Source: Gymnorhina tibicen
Lineage: Eukaryota; Chordata; Aves; Passeriformes; Artamidae
Assembly (NCBI GenBank): GCA_013399875.1
Contig: VXAZ01000459.1
Coordinates: 124,001-188,000 of the forward strand
Direction: 5' to 3'
Length of the DNA: 64,000 nt
Position 1 is the first letter of the stretch, and every line of letters begins with the position of its first letter. Shown here piece by piece: positions 30,301 to 45,300 of the stretch. The position numbers and the translations under genes were made by a program. The notes under the pieces were generated by a model that was not told the DNA's origin, searched no databases, and saw only the letters and a list, made by a program, of their open reading frames with translations.

Positions 30301-33300
30301 TGATCGACCCAAAGGTCACGAGCCTTTCTGGGTGATGGGGAGGCAAGAGGAGTCATTCCCCAAAAAACCCAATGAAACAGTGCTAAAACACCAGGAATTT
30401 CACCTCAGCTGTAGCAACGGGTCTCTACCAAAGGACAGGTGACAAGGGACGTCCCTCAGGAGACAGGAATGGTCTAAGGCTCCCTCGTGCCTGTCAGTGA
30501 GCTCAGCTCTGCTCTCTGACACTGAAGCATCACTTCAAGGTGCAGGCAGATAATAATTTTAATGACCTTTTCTTTCTTTACACACAGCACCTGGTCAGAG
30601 ACTGGCTGAGCCAGGAGAGCAGCACATTAAACCTCAGAACACTTCAGCAAAACTGTGTTTCACCAGCTCACAACTTGATTTTCAGGGCAGGTTGCACTTA
30701 GAGATCATCACCTCCTGCAAGCCCTTCACTTTGAGCGTGAGCTGTTGTGAGGAATGTGCATTTTTGCTCAAATTATCTTCTGCTCCAACAGCCAGCCTCC
30801 CCACACCCCAAACTGGGCTGGGTTCTGAACTTCAGTCAGAGTTGCTCTATTTCAGGAAGCAATCCAAGCCCAGGTGCTTAATCACCCAGTCTGCTACTGG
30901 TGTTGCAGCTGAAGGAACTGGTTTCCAGCCTCTGTCACATCCAGCCACATAAGCTGCACTTTATGCCAAAAATCTGACATTGAATGGCATCTGTGAAATT
31001 TATTTTTTTTTCCAAGAACCACTTCAATCTTGGGAAAAGCAGCAGGTATTTTCCTACTTCATTTGTTCTGGATGAAATGTGGGTTTTGATAGCAATTTTG
31101 ACTAAAGACACCTGGTAAGGTTTGAATGCTGCCATGTTATGTGAAGAACAATGTCTGGTAAGTTTTTCGTAAACACTTCTGCATTTCCTTGACTTCCAGG
31201 ACTGTCATGTTAGCCAAGTATATAATTTTATACACATAAAAATGATAGACAAGAGGTACTGAAGAGCAGCAATGCCTCAGTACAGAACTTAAACCTCGCT
31301 TCTCTATTCTCAGTCACACAACGTCATGAGTTTCAGTTTTAGCCACAGCTCAGCTTGAGGAATTGGTTTCATGGCAAGACTGGCTCTCGAATGCACAGAT
31401 GTGGCACTTCCATCCCAGGCACTTACCAGACTCACACCAGCACATTTACATCACACAAAAAAAAGTATTTTAAAAGCTTCTCGACCATGTGGGAAAAAAG
31501 AAATTACGTGTCTTTTCAGAACTCAGTTTTTCAGTTATTACACAATTACATTTCAACATGTCACAACATTTCCCTTTGAAACCATAACCTAGAAACATCC
31601 AAAAAAACATCAGGAAACCTGAAGCCCCACCCCAGAGCACCCAGATAACTTCAGAAAATTGTGAGTTGGCAATCCACAGCAGTTGGGGGTTACTGCTTGA
31701 TTTAGGCCAGGCATTTTGAGCTCACTGGTCCCTTCCTTGAACTCTGGACCAAATGTCTCAATGTAAACCCACTGGAGGAAGCCAGAGCATTCACAATTTT
31801 CTCTTCCCAGTGTTCCAGGCATACAGAACAGAAGCAAACCCACAGCACTGTACCAGCTGCCACAGAGCAGAACCCAAAGTCTCTAGATCCTTGCCTACTC
31901 AACGAGAATTATCCCTTAAGAAGTGTTAGGTCTAGGATTTTGGATTGCATTATATATTTATACATATATAAGGACGTATATATGTATATATATAAATCAA
32001 AATAAATAAAAATGTCACATTCCCAACACCAAGTCAGTTTCTTGTTTTTGGAAAGTGGTTAATGCGGGAGCAAAAGATGCAGTGGTTAAAAATGACCCAA
32101 CATCCCCAGAAGAAATGATATGAATAACAAGGACATTTTGGTATAAAGTTAGTAGTCAAATTCTCCAAGGACGTCTTTTGGTTTTGCTTTTGAATTTAAG
32201 AGCCAAATGTAGTTTTTAAACCACCTCCTTGATCTAACACTTGGAATTGCCGCCGTTGTCCAAATTCGTGGAATTTTTGTTTTTCCTGTAACGTCACTTG
32301 GTTCTTGGCTACTAACCTTTCATGTTACTCTTGGATTTGTCAGTTTGCTTGCCTGTGGGGGTTTGGGCCTGCTGCCCCTGCCCACTGGAAGAGGCTGCCT
32401 GCTGTGCTGCTTTCTGCTTTAACATTGTCCAGTCGAATGTGTAGTCATACTGGTGGTTCAAGGTCCTGCAAAAGAGGGAGATAACTCTGCTGTAACACGT
32501 CAGAGCTAACGCCAAGCCCTGTCTCAAATCCCACAACTAGGGGATAGCTCCTTCTGTAAGCTGCTTTAGAGATTATGAATGGTGTAGAAATGCTAAGTAT
32601 TACTAACTTAAAGGGATTCTTCAGCAAGCCCAAATACCAGCCAGCAGCATTTACTCACTGCTTACACAAAGGTCTGCACTCATGGAAGCAGCACTTCCTC
32701 CCAGCCCAGCTCACCCACTGTCTGCACTGAGCTTCTGAGCCTTTTTTCCTACATAGATATATATATATATATAATTTCAAGGAGAGACTGTGGTATTGTA
32801 CATCACTGAATAGGAATTCTTTGGATTCCAGAAACCTGGGGGGAGACTCGAGAGATCAGTACCAGCCCTTCTTTTGACAGATGCTGCTCACTGCACAAGG
32901 TGCAATTTATGTTCCAGTTGCTCTAACAAGCTCAATGAAGCAGCACTATTCTCCTCCACTGAAATTTCTCTCCTGGGAACCACTGCTGGGCCCATCACCA
33001 ATTTCCAAACATAAAAAGCTTCAGAGACTCCTACCAAGGGGTCAATTTCTTAAGGTACTTGCAACAGAACGTGAGGCATGGGCTCAACCCTGTGGTCACA
33101 TCACACAATGCAAAAACAAGAGAATCTTTTCCCTTCATGTTTAACATTGAACAATCATTTCCAGGTCCTTTAAACAGCTTTTGAAGCTCTGAAGTCCCAG
33201 AAGAACCCCCTACACCACACACCCAGGAGCTGCCCTCTGCAGTGCCAGTGCCACAGAGCAGTTCCCAACTGGATCCCTGAGAAGTTTCTGTACTTTTCCA

Positions 33301-36300
33301 CTTGGAGACTGACCTGAAAAGAATACGGAATAATTGCCTCAGATACATGTAATCTGGTGCCTCTTCAAAGCGCAGGCCACGACAGTAGTTCAGATACATG
33401 GCAAATTCTGCAGGGAACCCCTGTAAATCAACAGTGTTAATCAAGCCATGGCTTGCAGCAAAAACGTCCTGATGAAGGCAAAAAGATGAACACCTGTCTA
33501 TACCAGCACAGACAAACTGGTTGAAGATTTGTACATTAGTTCCACTTTGCCCCTAGTTGTTAATTTATTCTGTATTTCAGCATGTGGATTTGCTCAGGTA
33601 CACATTCCTTCCCCAGAGCTGCTACCTCATGAGTGGTTTGCAATCATAAGCTCTCTGCTACCAGAACCTTCAACACATAACTTACTTATAAAGCACTTTG
33701 TTCGTCCTAATTAAACCTTGTTCTAATTCACTAAGTCTCTAAAATAAGTGATAACTGCCTAGTAAGAGATTCACTCTTGTTTCCTTGATAATCTACTTGA
33801 ACATAGTAGAGACAAGGTCAGTTAACAGCATTAAGTGGGAAAACTCAAATTATGAAAACCTCTTTCCAAGAATTGCCTCTTTACACTTTTAAACATTTAG
33901 TGCTGTATTAAAGCCTAGCTGTAATAGGTAATAGCACACAGAACAGTGCTGTAAAAAACCACAGGGTGTAACGTCCCTGGGAGTGTTCAAGGCCACACTG
34001 GATGGAGCTCTGAGCAACCCGGACCAGTGCAAGGTGTCCCTGTCCACAGTGGATGGTTTTTATTCCATGATTCTCTGAACAGTTCAAAACTTTGGGAGAT
34101 GCTGTCAGACTCTGGGGATAGAGATGTGCAGGACTAGAAAGTGCAATCCTTGGTGCTGCTGTCTGAGGTGCAACGACCCCCCCGTGTTCTCCAGGACCTT
34201 TGTTAAGAAGCACGTGGCTGCCACAGTGCAAGAAAATTCTGAAAACTCGAAGGAAAACTTTGGGAAAACAAAGATCACTTGCATCCAACTCCACTACAGC
34301 CACTACCTGAGTTAGGGCAGAGAATATGAACCCTCTGGAAGAGGCAGAGAGTGGATGTGGGCAAGCCAGACAGCTCCACCTTGGTTACTTATTTACCTCT
34401 GATGTAAAACTTGCACTGTAAAAGCTGAAGAACTGAACAAGCCTCACCTAAGAGAGCTGGGAGCTGGCACAGCCAACAAGACCTGAATGATGGTGGCATG
34501 AACTTTGCCAAGGAACAGCAGCAAACGCTGCCCTGTTACATTCCCAGTCTTGCTGGGTGGCCAAACACAAGGCACCCAGTGCCTGCCAAGGCAGTATTAT
34601 TCAGCAAATGCCATGTGAGGCTATTTAATATATTGGCTCAAGTTTAGAAAAAAACCCCCAACAAACAACGAAACAAACAAGAAAAGAATTTCCATTGCAC
34701 AGTATGACATCATTTGGAAACTCTTACCTTACACAAAACCTNAACTCCAACAAACAACGAAACAAACAAGAAAGAATTTCCATTGCACAGTATGACATCA
34801 TTTGGAAACTCTTACCTTACACAAAACCTCAACAGGAGTGGACATTTTCTTTTCACTAATCTTTTCATACTTTTGCTTCTTTGTTGCAGCCTGTGGAACA
34901 TGTAGGTCACAATATAAGAGATATTGTGCAACACTGGATTAACAAGGACAGCAGCAAAAAAAAAATATGACAAAAATCCTTTGGTCAACCATAAGTATTT
35001 TATGTGAAATCTCCAAGTCCCACACACTTATTGCAAAGAGAATGAAGGTCAATCTGGTATTAAGATTTGGACACAGTTTAATACCATTTGTCGCAGTCTA
35101 ATGCTTCCATCACATGGCACAGCTCGTGTAGCTCTAGCTGCTGCTTTTGTCCATTAACCACACCAGACTTGCAGCAACATTTGCCAAAGTTGCATTAATT
35201 CCCACTCAGTGCCTCATTCAGGGCTGCCTGGTGCTTCAGCACCCTTTACATTCATTTGCAGCTGACGAGTTCCAGCGTCCCACAGGCTGCTGCCTTTTTA
35301 GAAACTGTGCAGCTGCAACACCACTGGAATTACACAACTCTCACACGGAGGAAGACGAACAATTAAAACGTGAAAACCAATCACTGGAGTCTGTGTAAGT
35401 GAAATGAATGTCTGCCACGTTTGGAGCTGGCTGCCATACATGGAAATCCTGAACAAGCCTGTTGCAGTTAATGATTATTCAGCTGTGCCATAACCTGGAC
35501 TGAAGATACCGCTGAGGCTGAACTTGCCAGGCAAGAGATTATTTCCATGCTCTCTCCAGCAATTCAGAAAGCCACTAACAATGTTATTTTCTATTTCCCA
35601 AAGGGGCCTCAGCCTGCAACAGGACAATAACTGGCAAAGATGATGTCAGCTATTGTTTAGCATAAATTTTAAGACAGTCCAACCCAACAATGCACATTCT
35701 GCCTGCTGCCTAAGAGGCAGAATCCACAGTCTATAAATATCAAGCTTTGGGAAAAGCTGCTTTGTACAACTGAGGCTAAACATTATATAAACCCACCCAG
35801 CAGGCAGAAGCATGATAGCCAAATGTGAAAAAAAATATTAAAAGGGTGGGAGAGGGGAAAAAAAAGCACCATAACCTACCTTTAATCCTTGCCAAGGCAG
35901 ACTGGTTCTGTTAAAGTACATCAATACATAGCCTAGAGACTCCATGTCATCCCGACGACTGCAGGAACAAAAACACAAGGAATTACAAATTTTAGCATTT
36001 ATTGCTTTATTCCATAGCGCAAGCATTCGAAAATTTAAACTAAAAAAATAATTAAGGAATAAACCCTAAGATAGGAAGAGATCCTATTCATTTTTAAAGC
36101 AAGGGATACTCTGTAGGTGTTGTGTGTTCTAAGTTTCCATCTGCAGTTTGAGTTGGGAAACAAAAACTTTGGAAAACGAGAAAAAAAAAGAAACATGAAA
36201 TGTCTTTCCTGCCTTCTTAAATAGCTTGGATAGAAACTAAAGATTTTCCTGTAGGAGCCATGGAATGCATTGTACAAGAGAATGAGGTTAATGAGGTCAA

Positions 36301-39300
36301 TAAGGCTGTAACATCATGGAAGTAAAATTTTTCCCTGAACCTTGGCTCAGTCTGGCCCCTGAACCTGACCATCTGGCCCCTAAAGGGCATCACTCCCTTC
36401 TTCCTTCCCTTCTGTCAAAATCCCTGAGCTGTCTCTGATTTTAAAAGACAGCAATATTTATAAAGGTGCAATGAGCAGTCTGAGAGGTGCCTCTGCTTTC
36501 TGCCCACACACGTCTGTCCCAAGGCAGCTGGAGAACTCCAAACTGATCCAGCCACGGATCTCACCAAGAACTGGCAGAGAAACTCTCATGCAAAAGTCTC
36601 CAAATGTTTTCTGCCCTGCACATGTTCCACATCCCCACTCTGGCCACACGAACACCACTGGACTTTGCTCACAGCTTTCCTGAGTACCAGCACCAGCACA
36701 GTTCACTGGAGTGGAAAACACACTCCAGGATTTTTTTTTCCTCTTGGCAAAGCTGCCTCTTCCCAGCTGTGGTAAAATCAGATTTTTCCTCTGACTGCCC
36801 CTGCGTGGCTGACATCTATTTAATATGAGGCAGAAAAAGAACTTCTTTTTCTCCTCCCAGCTCCCATATGGGGACAACCTGGGGCGTTTTGCTGCTGCTC
36901 TGCCACCCAGAAAAGGATTTAAAGGGTGGCAGGACAGACTCTACACCCACTACCCCAGCAAGGGATCAAAAGGCTCCCAGTGGTACTGCAAACAGGATTA
37001 CACACAAAGGTGAGGGTAAATCAGCTCCCTGGCAGTGGGAACAGGCTGTAACCTGATCTATCTGCGGATCTTGGTACGAGAAGAAAGAAGTTGGTGATGT
37101 TTTGTGTTATAGCCAAGCCAATATAACCAGAACAGCCTGGCACCCCCTCAGCTCGTGGGCCAGCTCTCTGACCATTTGGGGAACACAGGAAAAGCTATCC
37201 CAGCAGAAAATCAGCTTGGCTCCCTAAAGCTTTCAGCACAAGGCCAGAAAAGCACTGCCGTGCCCAGGGAGGAGAGGATTGGTTCCCTCCCCTCAGCAGC
37301 AGCTACCTCTGAGATCATCTCAGCTGCAACACGAAACCACAGACAAAGGGATGAAAAATGATCCTGAGCCCACAAATTCCAGCCTGCAAAACTTGCTAAT
37401 TCTATTAGAACTGCAGATTTTAATCACCAACAGCATTCAGTGAACCTGTACAGGCTCATGACATAAAACTGTGTTTCCTGAGAAGGCAGTGATAAATTCA
37501 GCAGCAATAAAGGGATTAAGAGTTTCCATCCCCCATCCAGCTCATTGTTTTAATGTTTAATGTCATGATCTTGTAGTAGGACACATTTAGTTCTGTAAAT
37601 CTGTAATGGGTACATCACATTTGAGAATGTATTGATGAAAGTCATTTTCAGGATTTGAAAAACAGGACAATCCTCTCCATTATTAAAATAAATAACATTG
37701 CAAACAGCTCCTTGAGCACAGCTGTCATTACCTACAGGAAAACACGTTCTGTAACAGTTAAAAGGACAGGACTAGAGGTTGAAATATTCTGCCATAAGCT
37801 CCAGAACTGGTTTCTCTTGATTACAGGAATGCATTACTTCTTTGCCTCACTGCTGGCTTGACCTAGACAGTTTAGCAGCTTTCAGCAAGCACCAACCTAC
37901 ATTTCTAATTATAACAGAATTCCCAATACCAGCAGATACGGTGTAAAATCCCAACTAAATTCAATTTTTGGCGTCCAACTAAATTCAAAAGCAACATCCT
38001 TTGCAGATCCCGCCTTCACTCTCAGGTGCAAGCACAGATATTCCCTAACCAGAACTGCTTGGAATCTCTGAAACCATTTACCTCAGCAGTGACACCTGTC
38101 ATTTACCTCCCTGAGCCACGTGCCAAGCTGGCTGAAATAAGGACTCCGACAGACAATAAAATGCCCTTACAGAACCTTAGGGGAATTAAGGAAACACGGA
38201 GCATTTTGAAGCACCAGTCGTGGGTTACGTGTTCTGCTGAAGTTGACCACGAGAAATTCTGTCATTCCTATCTTGATTCAAACAAAGGTGAGAGCCACAG
38301 CCATTCCTGGAAGTTTTACCTACCCAGGAGAGGGAAAGCCACACTACTGCAGTTACACATTGCAATTCTAGGCACACATGTAAGGAAGAGAAGAGAGGCA
38401 TCCCTCGATATCCCAAGAGTACCTAACACTTCCAAACAACCTGAAGTGCTCTCTCCACTGCACCAATGCTAGGACTCTGTAGGAACAAAATGCCTTTGAT
38501 CCAGACGATAAAAATGTGTTTGTTGATTAAGCAAAGCTCAAATATATAAATGTATCCACACACATGTGTACATACCTACAGACATGACTACACCAGAAAC
38601 CAAAATACAGTGTGACTGGAGATACTTAAGTCTTGCTTGCAGGCAAAAGGAGAAATAATAGTTTACTAACTTGAAGAGAGTGAGAAAACAGGACAGACAC
38701 CAGCTTCAGAACACCCTTTCTGCTTACAGAAAGGCCTCTCAACCAACAGGTGGTGCCAACAGGTACCAACACATCAGCAAAGTGCACCATTTTATGTGTG
38801 AAGGGCCTCTGACAGACCCACATCAAAGTAGGGCTTAGCCTTTAAAAAGCCAAAATAACATGCAGAACATCCACCTGATGTCTGCAAGACACACAGTCTC
38901 CTCGAGAAGCAAATTAGGTGCTTGGATTTTTCCCCCTATCCTTGCACAGGCAGCCACAGGGAAGAATACTTGAAAAGGGATGGATACGCTTTTCATACAA
39001 AATGAGCTCAGACTCTCCAGAAGTTTACGAAGATCACCCTGCACCCTCCAGAATGTTGCACTCACCTCTGCTCAATGCCAAGATGTGCATTGATGCTGGC
39101 ATATCGAGCTGTGCCAGTGAGATTTTTGTCTTCTCTGTATGGTATGTGTTGCCTTGTCCTGTTGTCCCGGTACTTTTTGGCCAAACCAAAGTCAATAAGG
39201 AATAACTTCAAGAAAAATGAAAATAGGTTAGATTCCCGTACAATTCCCAAAATTCCCGACTTCTTTCACTAGGCAGTAGCTATGTTTTAAGACACCCAGA

Positions 39301-42300
39301 CAATGTAACAGCCTACAGTTAAAAGAAGCAAAGTAAGAGTGCGGAGGCGCAACCAGCTTTAACTAGTCAGTTAAAAACTTAATGGTGAATTAGTTCAAGC
39401 CTTTTCTCAATCCCCTGGAATAAGATTAGATGGTGCTACTCAGCATCTGTAGCTTAGTTCTACCACTATTTTCTATCACTACTGTAGTCTGATGACTGCA
39501 GTGCACAGCTGAGGGAGGAAGATGTGTGAAAGCACATCCCAAACCCCACTGGCGCCGGAGCAGGTCACACACACGGAGTTAATGGCAGCTTAATTCACAC
39601 GAGGCACATCCTGCAACCTCCTGTCTCAAAGAACAGTGGCCATTCTGCAGAGCACAAGGCCAAAACCTTCCCCAGCAAACAAGACAGCTTGTTCTTGGCT
39701 CACTTTAAGGCTCCCAGAACACTGTCACAGCAGCGGGACAAACTCGCTGGTTTTAACACGGCCAGGAGAACTCCAAGAAGCTGGAGCCAAGGAACGGGAT
39801 CCAATTTGGGTTTCTAATAACCAAGCTTGCCCAATGATTTGGTATTTAGCAAGCTGAGTGTGTGGTAATTAGTGTGTGGTAATCACTGTGCTGCCAGCCA
39901 GCCCACCTACAAAGGGTGATCCAGGCTGTACCTTCTTGGACAAGATTTCGGGACTAGGCAAAAAAAGCTGAGGCAGAAAGAAGTATGTAAGGAACTTTTC
40001 AAATTCTAGCACTCAGACCTCAAGCTGCAAATCCTGATTCCAACGCTGGATTAATGCTACAGGATCAGGGACCACAATCCCTACAGACTGATCAGTGCTG
40101 CAAAAGTAACTTGGGTGGGGGAAGAATGTGATGGAAAGAAGACATTCAAAGTTTGATCAAGTCTCAGTAAAAACCAACTCAGTATCACCTTAAAGCTGAT
40201 TCCAGAACTGAAGATACATCTTTAAAAGCAAACTGGAGACTAAAATACATCCAAGGCTGAAATGGGGGGTCACTGGCACGCTGCAAGTGCTGTGAACTAC
40301 AAAGTTCAACTCAATATGAAGTATCCAAGATAGTTAAAAGTTTCTGAATTGCACAGTAGCTATGGTTCAGAATTCTGAATCAGGAAGATTTACCAACTAC
40401 AGTAGCCTAGGCAGAAAAAGCAAAGCTAAAAGCCTCTTAAAACTCGTGGTGTCAGAGCAGAAAACCTGGGGTTGAAGTCTTGCCGGGATTTATATGCAAA
40501 CACCAGGCACGGCAGTGCTACATTTGCTGTTCTGGTGAAAGTCACCTGAAAGCCCAGAATGCTTGGAGCAAGGGGACATAAATCCAAGTTTTTAAATCAA
40601 CTACACTGCTCAGACAGCTCAGCAAGGTGTGGGTCTGGGCTGTGTTGCACCCACTACTCAGTGAGCATGGATATGTTCCCTAGCTACCAGGAAATCATCT
40701 GATATGCCAGGAAATATGTGCTGTTGAAGCCCAAAGCAGACAGTATAAAGCTTTACACGATTCCTATGCTGCAACTTTCCTAGAAGCAAAACCTGAGCTC
40801 AAATGCAAGCCCTCATTTTCTGATTTGGTCCACAACGCAGACCTGTAACTGGATTTTACTTTCCAGCACCAGCTTCCCTGGGGAAGTTTACTCTGTTCCC
40901 TAACTTAGGATCAGTCTGTATTTCCCTGTGGATGGGTGGAAGGCAAAGGAGTGAGTCCCTCCTGGAAAGAATTAAGCTGGGAGACACAGCCCAGTTTGGA
41001 TGAGCACAGAACGTCCCAATGCCAGCCCTCAGGAACACATTCCCAGATAACCTCACACCACCTTCATTCTGTTTGTTGCACTATCAGCAGGAAACTGGAG
41101 AAGTAGGGCACGATTTTTGCCAAGAGCAACTAGAGAAGCAGATCAAAGTCTGTGCCTCTGATAAGAAAGTTTCAGAAGCAGACAACAGAAGCCTGTCAGC
41201 TTGTGTACAGCAGGAATCCGCCTGGGATTTAATCCATGGAGACTACTGTGGAAAGCTGTGGACCAATGGCCAAGCTCCTGAGCAGTGATTCATATTCAGC
41301 AATTTCCAGCTGTCCTGCTACCAACTGGCAAATGTCTTCCTCCCTCTGCAATTCATCTTCTCTTCAAGAGTCAGAAATACAACATTATACAGTACAAGAT
41401 AAGCTCCTGCTTCTCCAAGACGCAGCTTGTTGGAGTAATTTCAGTTTTTAAGCACAGTGGATGAAAATATTAGAGTCTTCATTACACATTTGGGGTGATT
41501 TTGAACAAAAACTGCACGGGGAGGAGTCCGGCTGAAGCGAGAACAGAACTTCTCCACGTGCATCCATAGAAACTGCAGGAACCCTTCGGGAAGGCAAGCA
41601 GGAGCCCTGCTATCTCACATCTGTCCTTCACCACATTTTTAGGAGACTGCCTTTTGAGTTGGAAAGACCAAAAACAAAACCTTCACCTGAAATCAAGCAC
41701 GTACATTTAGCCCTATCAAAGTTTAGAAATAATTCCACAATTTAAACAAGCGCCACAGGGAAACATCTTAGTAATGTTACATGTTTGCCAAGTATGTCTG
41801 AATAATGCCAACATAAGAGGTGCTTTTGCAAGGTCTACATTCTCCAGAAAAACGAAATAAAAAACAAAAAATAAACCAAACCAAACCAANACTACATTCT
41901 CAAAAAAAAAGAAAAAAAAAAAAAAAAAAAAACCAAACAAAAAAAAAAAAAAAAAAAAAAAACCAAAACAAAAAATAAAGCACATGAATTTGGGGTTGAG
42001 GTTGGAATAGGAGACAGTTCAGACCTGGTTTAATCCTGAGAAAGATGGGTCCTGAGAAGTACTAACAGTCATGCTTCTTTTCCTCTTCCCCACTGGAGAT
42101 TCTAAACACTGAACAAACAATAGAGGGTGGCAGTGCATCAAACAGTCTTGCTTACATTGCAACATTGGCCGGCGCAGACAGGCAACACCGAGGCGTTCGA
42201 GAAAGAACAGGGTAGCCAAATGCCATCCTTCTTCCACCAAGCACTGTGCTTTTCAAAAAAACTCCATGTTTTCATCTTTTTTGAGTATGATTTTTCTTAT

Positions 42301-42313
42301 TTAGAGTAGCGTA

Positions 42314-42358
<45 letters not shown>

Positions 42359-45300
42359 NNNNNNNNNNNNNNNNNNNNNNNNNNNNNNNNNNNNNNNNNN
42401 GTTTGTTTTTTTTTATTTAGAGTAGCGTTTTTTTTTTTTTTTTTTTTTTTCTGTTGATTCCAAGGAGAAAATTTGACAGATGGGACAAGGTGAAATTTCA
42501 ACTGTGAGCCGCTCCAAAATGGCACTGCCTTAACCAGGGATAACAACGGTGACATTTGGCTCTATTAAAAAAGGAAATTCAAGTTTGTGCTTACAAAAGC
42601 AGCCTTTGGTTCCACAAACTGCCCTTCCCCCAAAAGACATTTAGAAAAAGTAAATCTTCAGTAAGGAAGAGGTAGAAGGCATTTAGTCACCTTAAAGTTT
42701 ACTTTCATAAGCATGCAGGGCTTAGTTCTAGCACAGCTGGAAATTCATCTTTTAAGGTGGGAGCAAAATTTCTCCCAATCACCAAATTAAAATTTGGAAA
42801 AAAAAATCAATTTAATTTTTTTTTTTTTTAAATATAACTGACAGGAAGCTACTGGAACAAGATTACCATGCTGTTCTAGTCTTTGCGGCTGAATTTCTTT
42901 GAACTGTGTAGAGTCATCTCTAAAAACCCCAAAACTACACTTGGTCACAAAAAGAAACATTAAATACTGTATGGTGGCAAGTGTTTTCCTAGACAAAGCA
43001 CAAAGATTCCAAACTGAAGGAACCCATTCCACATTTTGCTCGTGTAAAACTATGAATTTGCACTTGGGTCAGGAACTACCTCCCTAATTTCTAACGCCCT
43101 GACACCTAAGTGAAGCCCATGCCCACAGACAGTGTTTTACCACCAATCATTGCATGGCTCCCCAAGTAATGGGGAAAAAATCTAATGGTTTGTAGGCAAT
43201 TTTGTCTTTCATTTCAGCTGATGCAAATCTAATGTGTTCCTCCTCTAAAGTAAGCACAGCAGCAATTTCTAGGCCATTAATCCACACCAAGATGAACTGG
43301 AGTGCAGCAATGCCAACCTAGCATGACTGTGCAAAAGTATAGAAAAATGGCCCAAAAAGAACAATTGGAAATCAGAAACTAAAACTAGGAAAAAACCAAA
43401 ATAAAAGTTTTCAAGTTCTACTTTGAGTCATGCCAGAAAATTAAGGAGCCTAAACTGCTCAACACAGCAGAGAAAAATAGAGCTGTACAGAGTGAAAGTA
43501 TGAAACTTGGGAACAAACAAAGTTTAACAGCAACAGGATTACATAAAGATTGTCTTTCAGCTGGAATTACAAGCTTTTCCAACAATGGTTGTCTCTAAAC
43601 ACTCAGTGCATTGCACCTCTTCAGACAAGAGCTGTTATCTCACATTATCCAAGCTTCTCCCTTCTAATGCTCATGGCCCTGAAGTTGGCATTCATACAGG
43701 CAAACAAAGGTAAACATTGTGATTACTGGTAGTGCCTAACCAGATGAGACATCCTGGGATGGCATATAGAGAAGATAAGTGGGAATCTTGCTTCCAATAA
43801 ACAGCTTGATGACGTGCATTTGTCCTGAAGGTGATTTCTAATCAGTAGCATGCTTAATGCATTGCCAATGCTGCCTGTCTGCCCGAGCTCGACATACAAA
43901 TTGCAGGATTAAGCATATTTCACTCAAGAAAACTAAAAATAAAATGAAAAAGTTGCCTTCTAGGCAGGAAACATGCACTTCTGACTATGTTTACCCATCC
44001 CAAAAGGTGCAACAACCTCAGCCCGCCCCCCCCACCCACCCCCAGCTTTTTTTCCCCCCCACAAAGGAAACTGAGACAAAATTTTTGTTGTACAACAGGT
44101 ATTCTACAGCTTAACAGTTTTCCATCAACATCATTGCACCATTTATTTCATTTATAAAGGCATCTGCATGTTGGCTCTTGGTCTCATCCACAATTCTGAG
44201 GGTTGAAGAGACTTTACCAGTCTGTCACTGCAGGATTTAATGCCCTGCTGACTGGTAGGTCAGGAGCTCCCACGTTGGCACAAATTGTTTCCATCCTAGG
44301 AAGTCAGCCCCAAAGCCAAAGATAAGATTTGACTTTTGTCATAGAGGAATAAAATGCTGTGACAACAGACATCTTGAGAGAAGTAGTCAAGTATTCTCTA
44401 GGGTTAGTTTATAACCTTGTTGCAAGTCTAGAAACCATCTTGCAACCAAGTGCATCTCCCAGGGTGGGTCAGAGACCCACAGCCATTACAAGTGGACACC
44501 AAGAAAACCAAGTTCTCCCACCCAAGAACTGTGGTTTAGCATCCAAAATAGCAGTTTTAGCCATGAATTTTACAGAAGCTGTGCAGCTGGAATCAAATCA
44601 CACAGGCATTCCCTCTGGAGCTTGGAAACAAAGAGCTTTGGACTAACCTTATTACAGTGACGCCCAATACCCATTAGGAAGTTATCTGGTTTAATGTCTC
44701 TGTGTATAAAATTCTTTGTGTGCACATATTCAATTCTACTGATCATCTGTAAAAAAAACCAGCAACATGTAAGGTTTCAAAGAGAGCAAGACATTTCATT
44801 AAACCTTCAATGAAAGCATGAATTTTTAGTGTTACCTTCCTCTGCAACTTCAGTTTACGTATTTGCTCAATGAAGACCCGTTTTTTAAAATGCTGTCTGA
44901 ATAATTTTTTTGCATGTTAAAATTCCGTAATCTTGGTCAGAATCTGGCAGATTAAATACCTGAGCTGTTTCCCAGATATTGAAGTTCATGTTTCTAACTA
45001 TAGCATCCTATTAAAAAGTAATTTTTTCTCATTACTTCAAAGGTTTTATAGCTACCACAAGCTGATTTTATAGCTCACTCCCTCCCCCTGCCCCAGTTAC
45101 TCATTCATCTGGTTATTCATTCATCAAACATCACTTTTGCAGGTAACAGCGTTCATGGAGCAAGTCACAACTTGATGGTGGCCCATCCTGTCCTATCCAG
45201 GCTACCCTGCTCCCAGAATATCTGGAGACATGGAGAAACTCTGGCACATCTGTGTCATCATACAGGGCCAGCCCATTTCCTGTGGGTGAGATCACAGCCC

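Noticed and set aside
34728..34741. A second exon 7 of CSNK1A1
   Set aside because: Only 14 coding bases with a donor and no acceptor, bordered by an N; this is the false duplication.
42301..42555. Lysine-rich minus-strand open frame
   Set aside because: It is poly(T)/poly(A) translated across an N gap.
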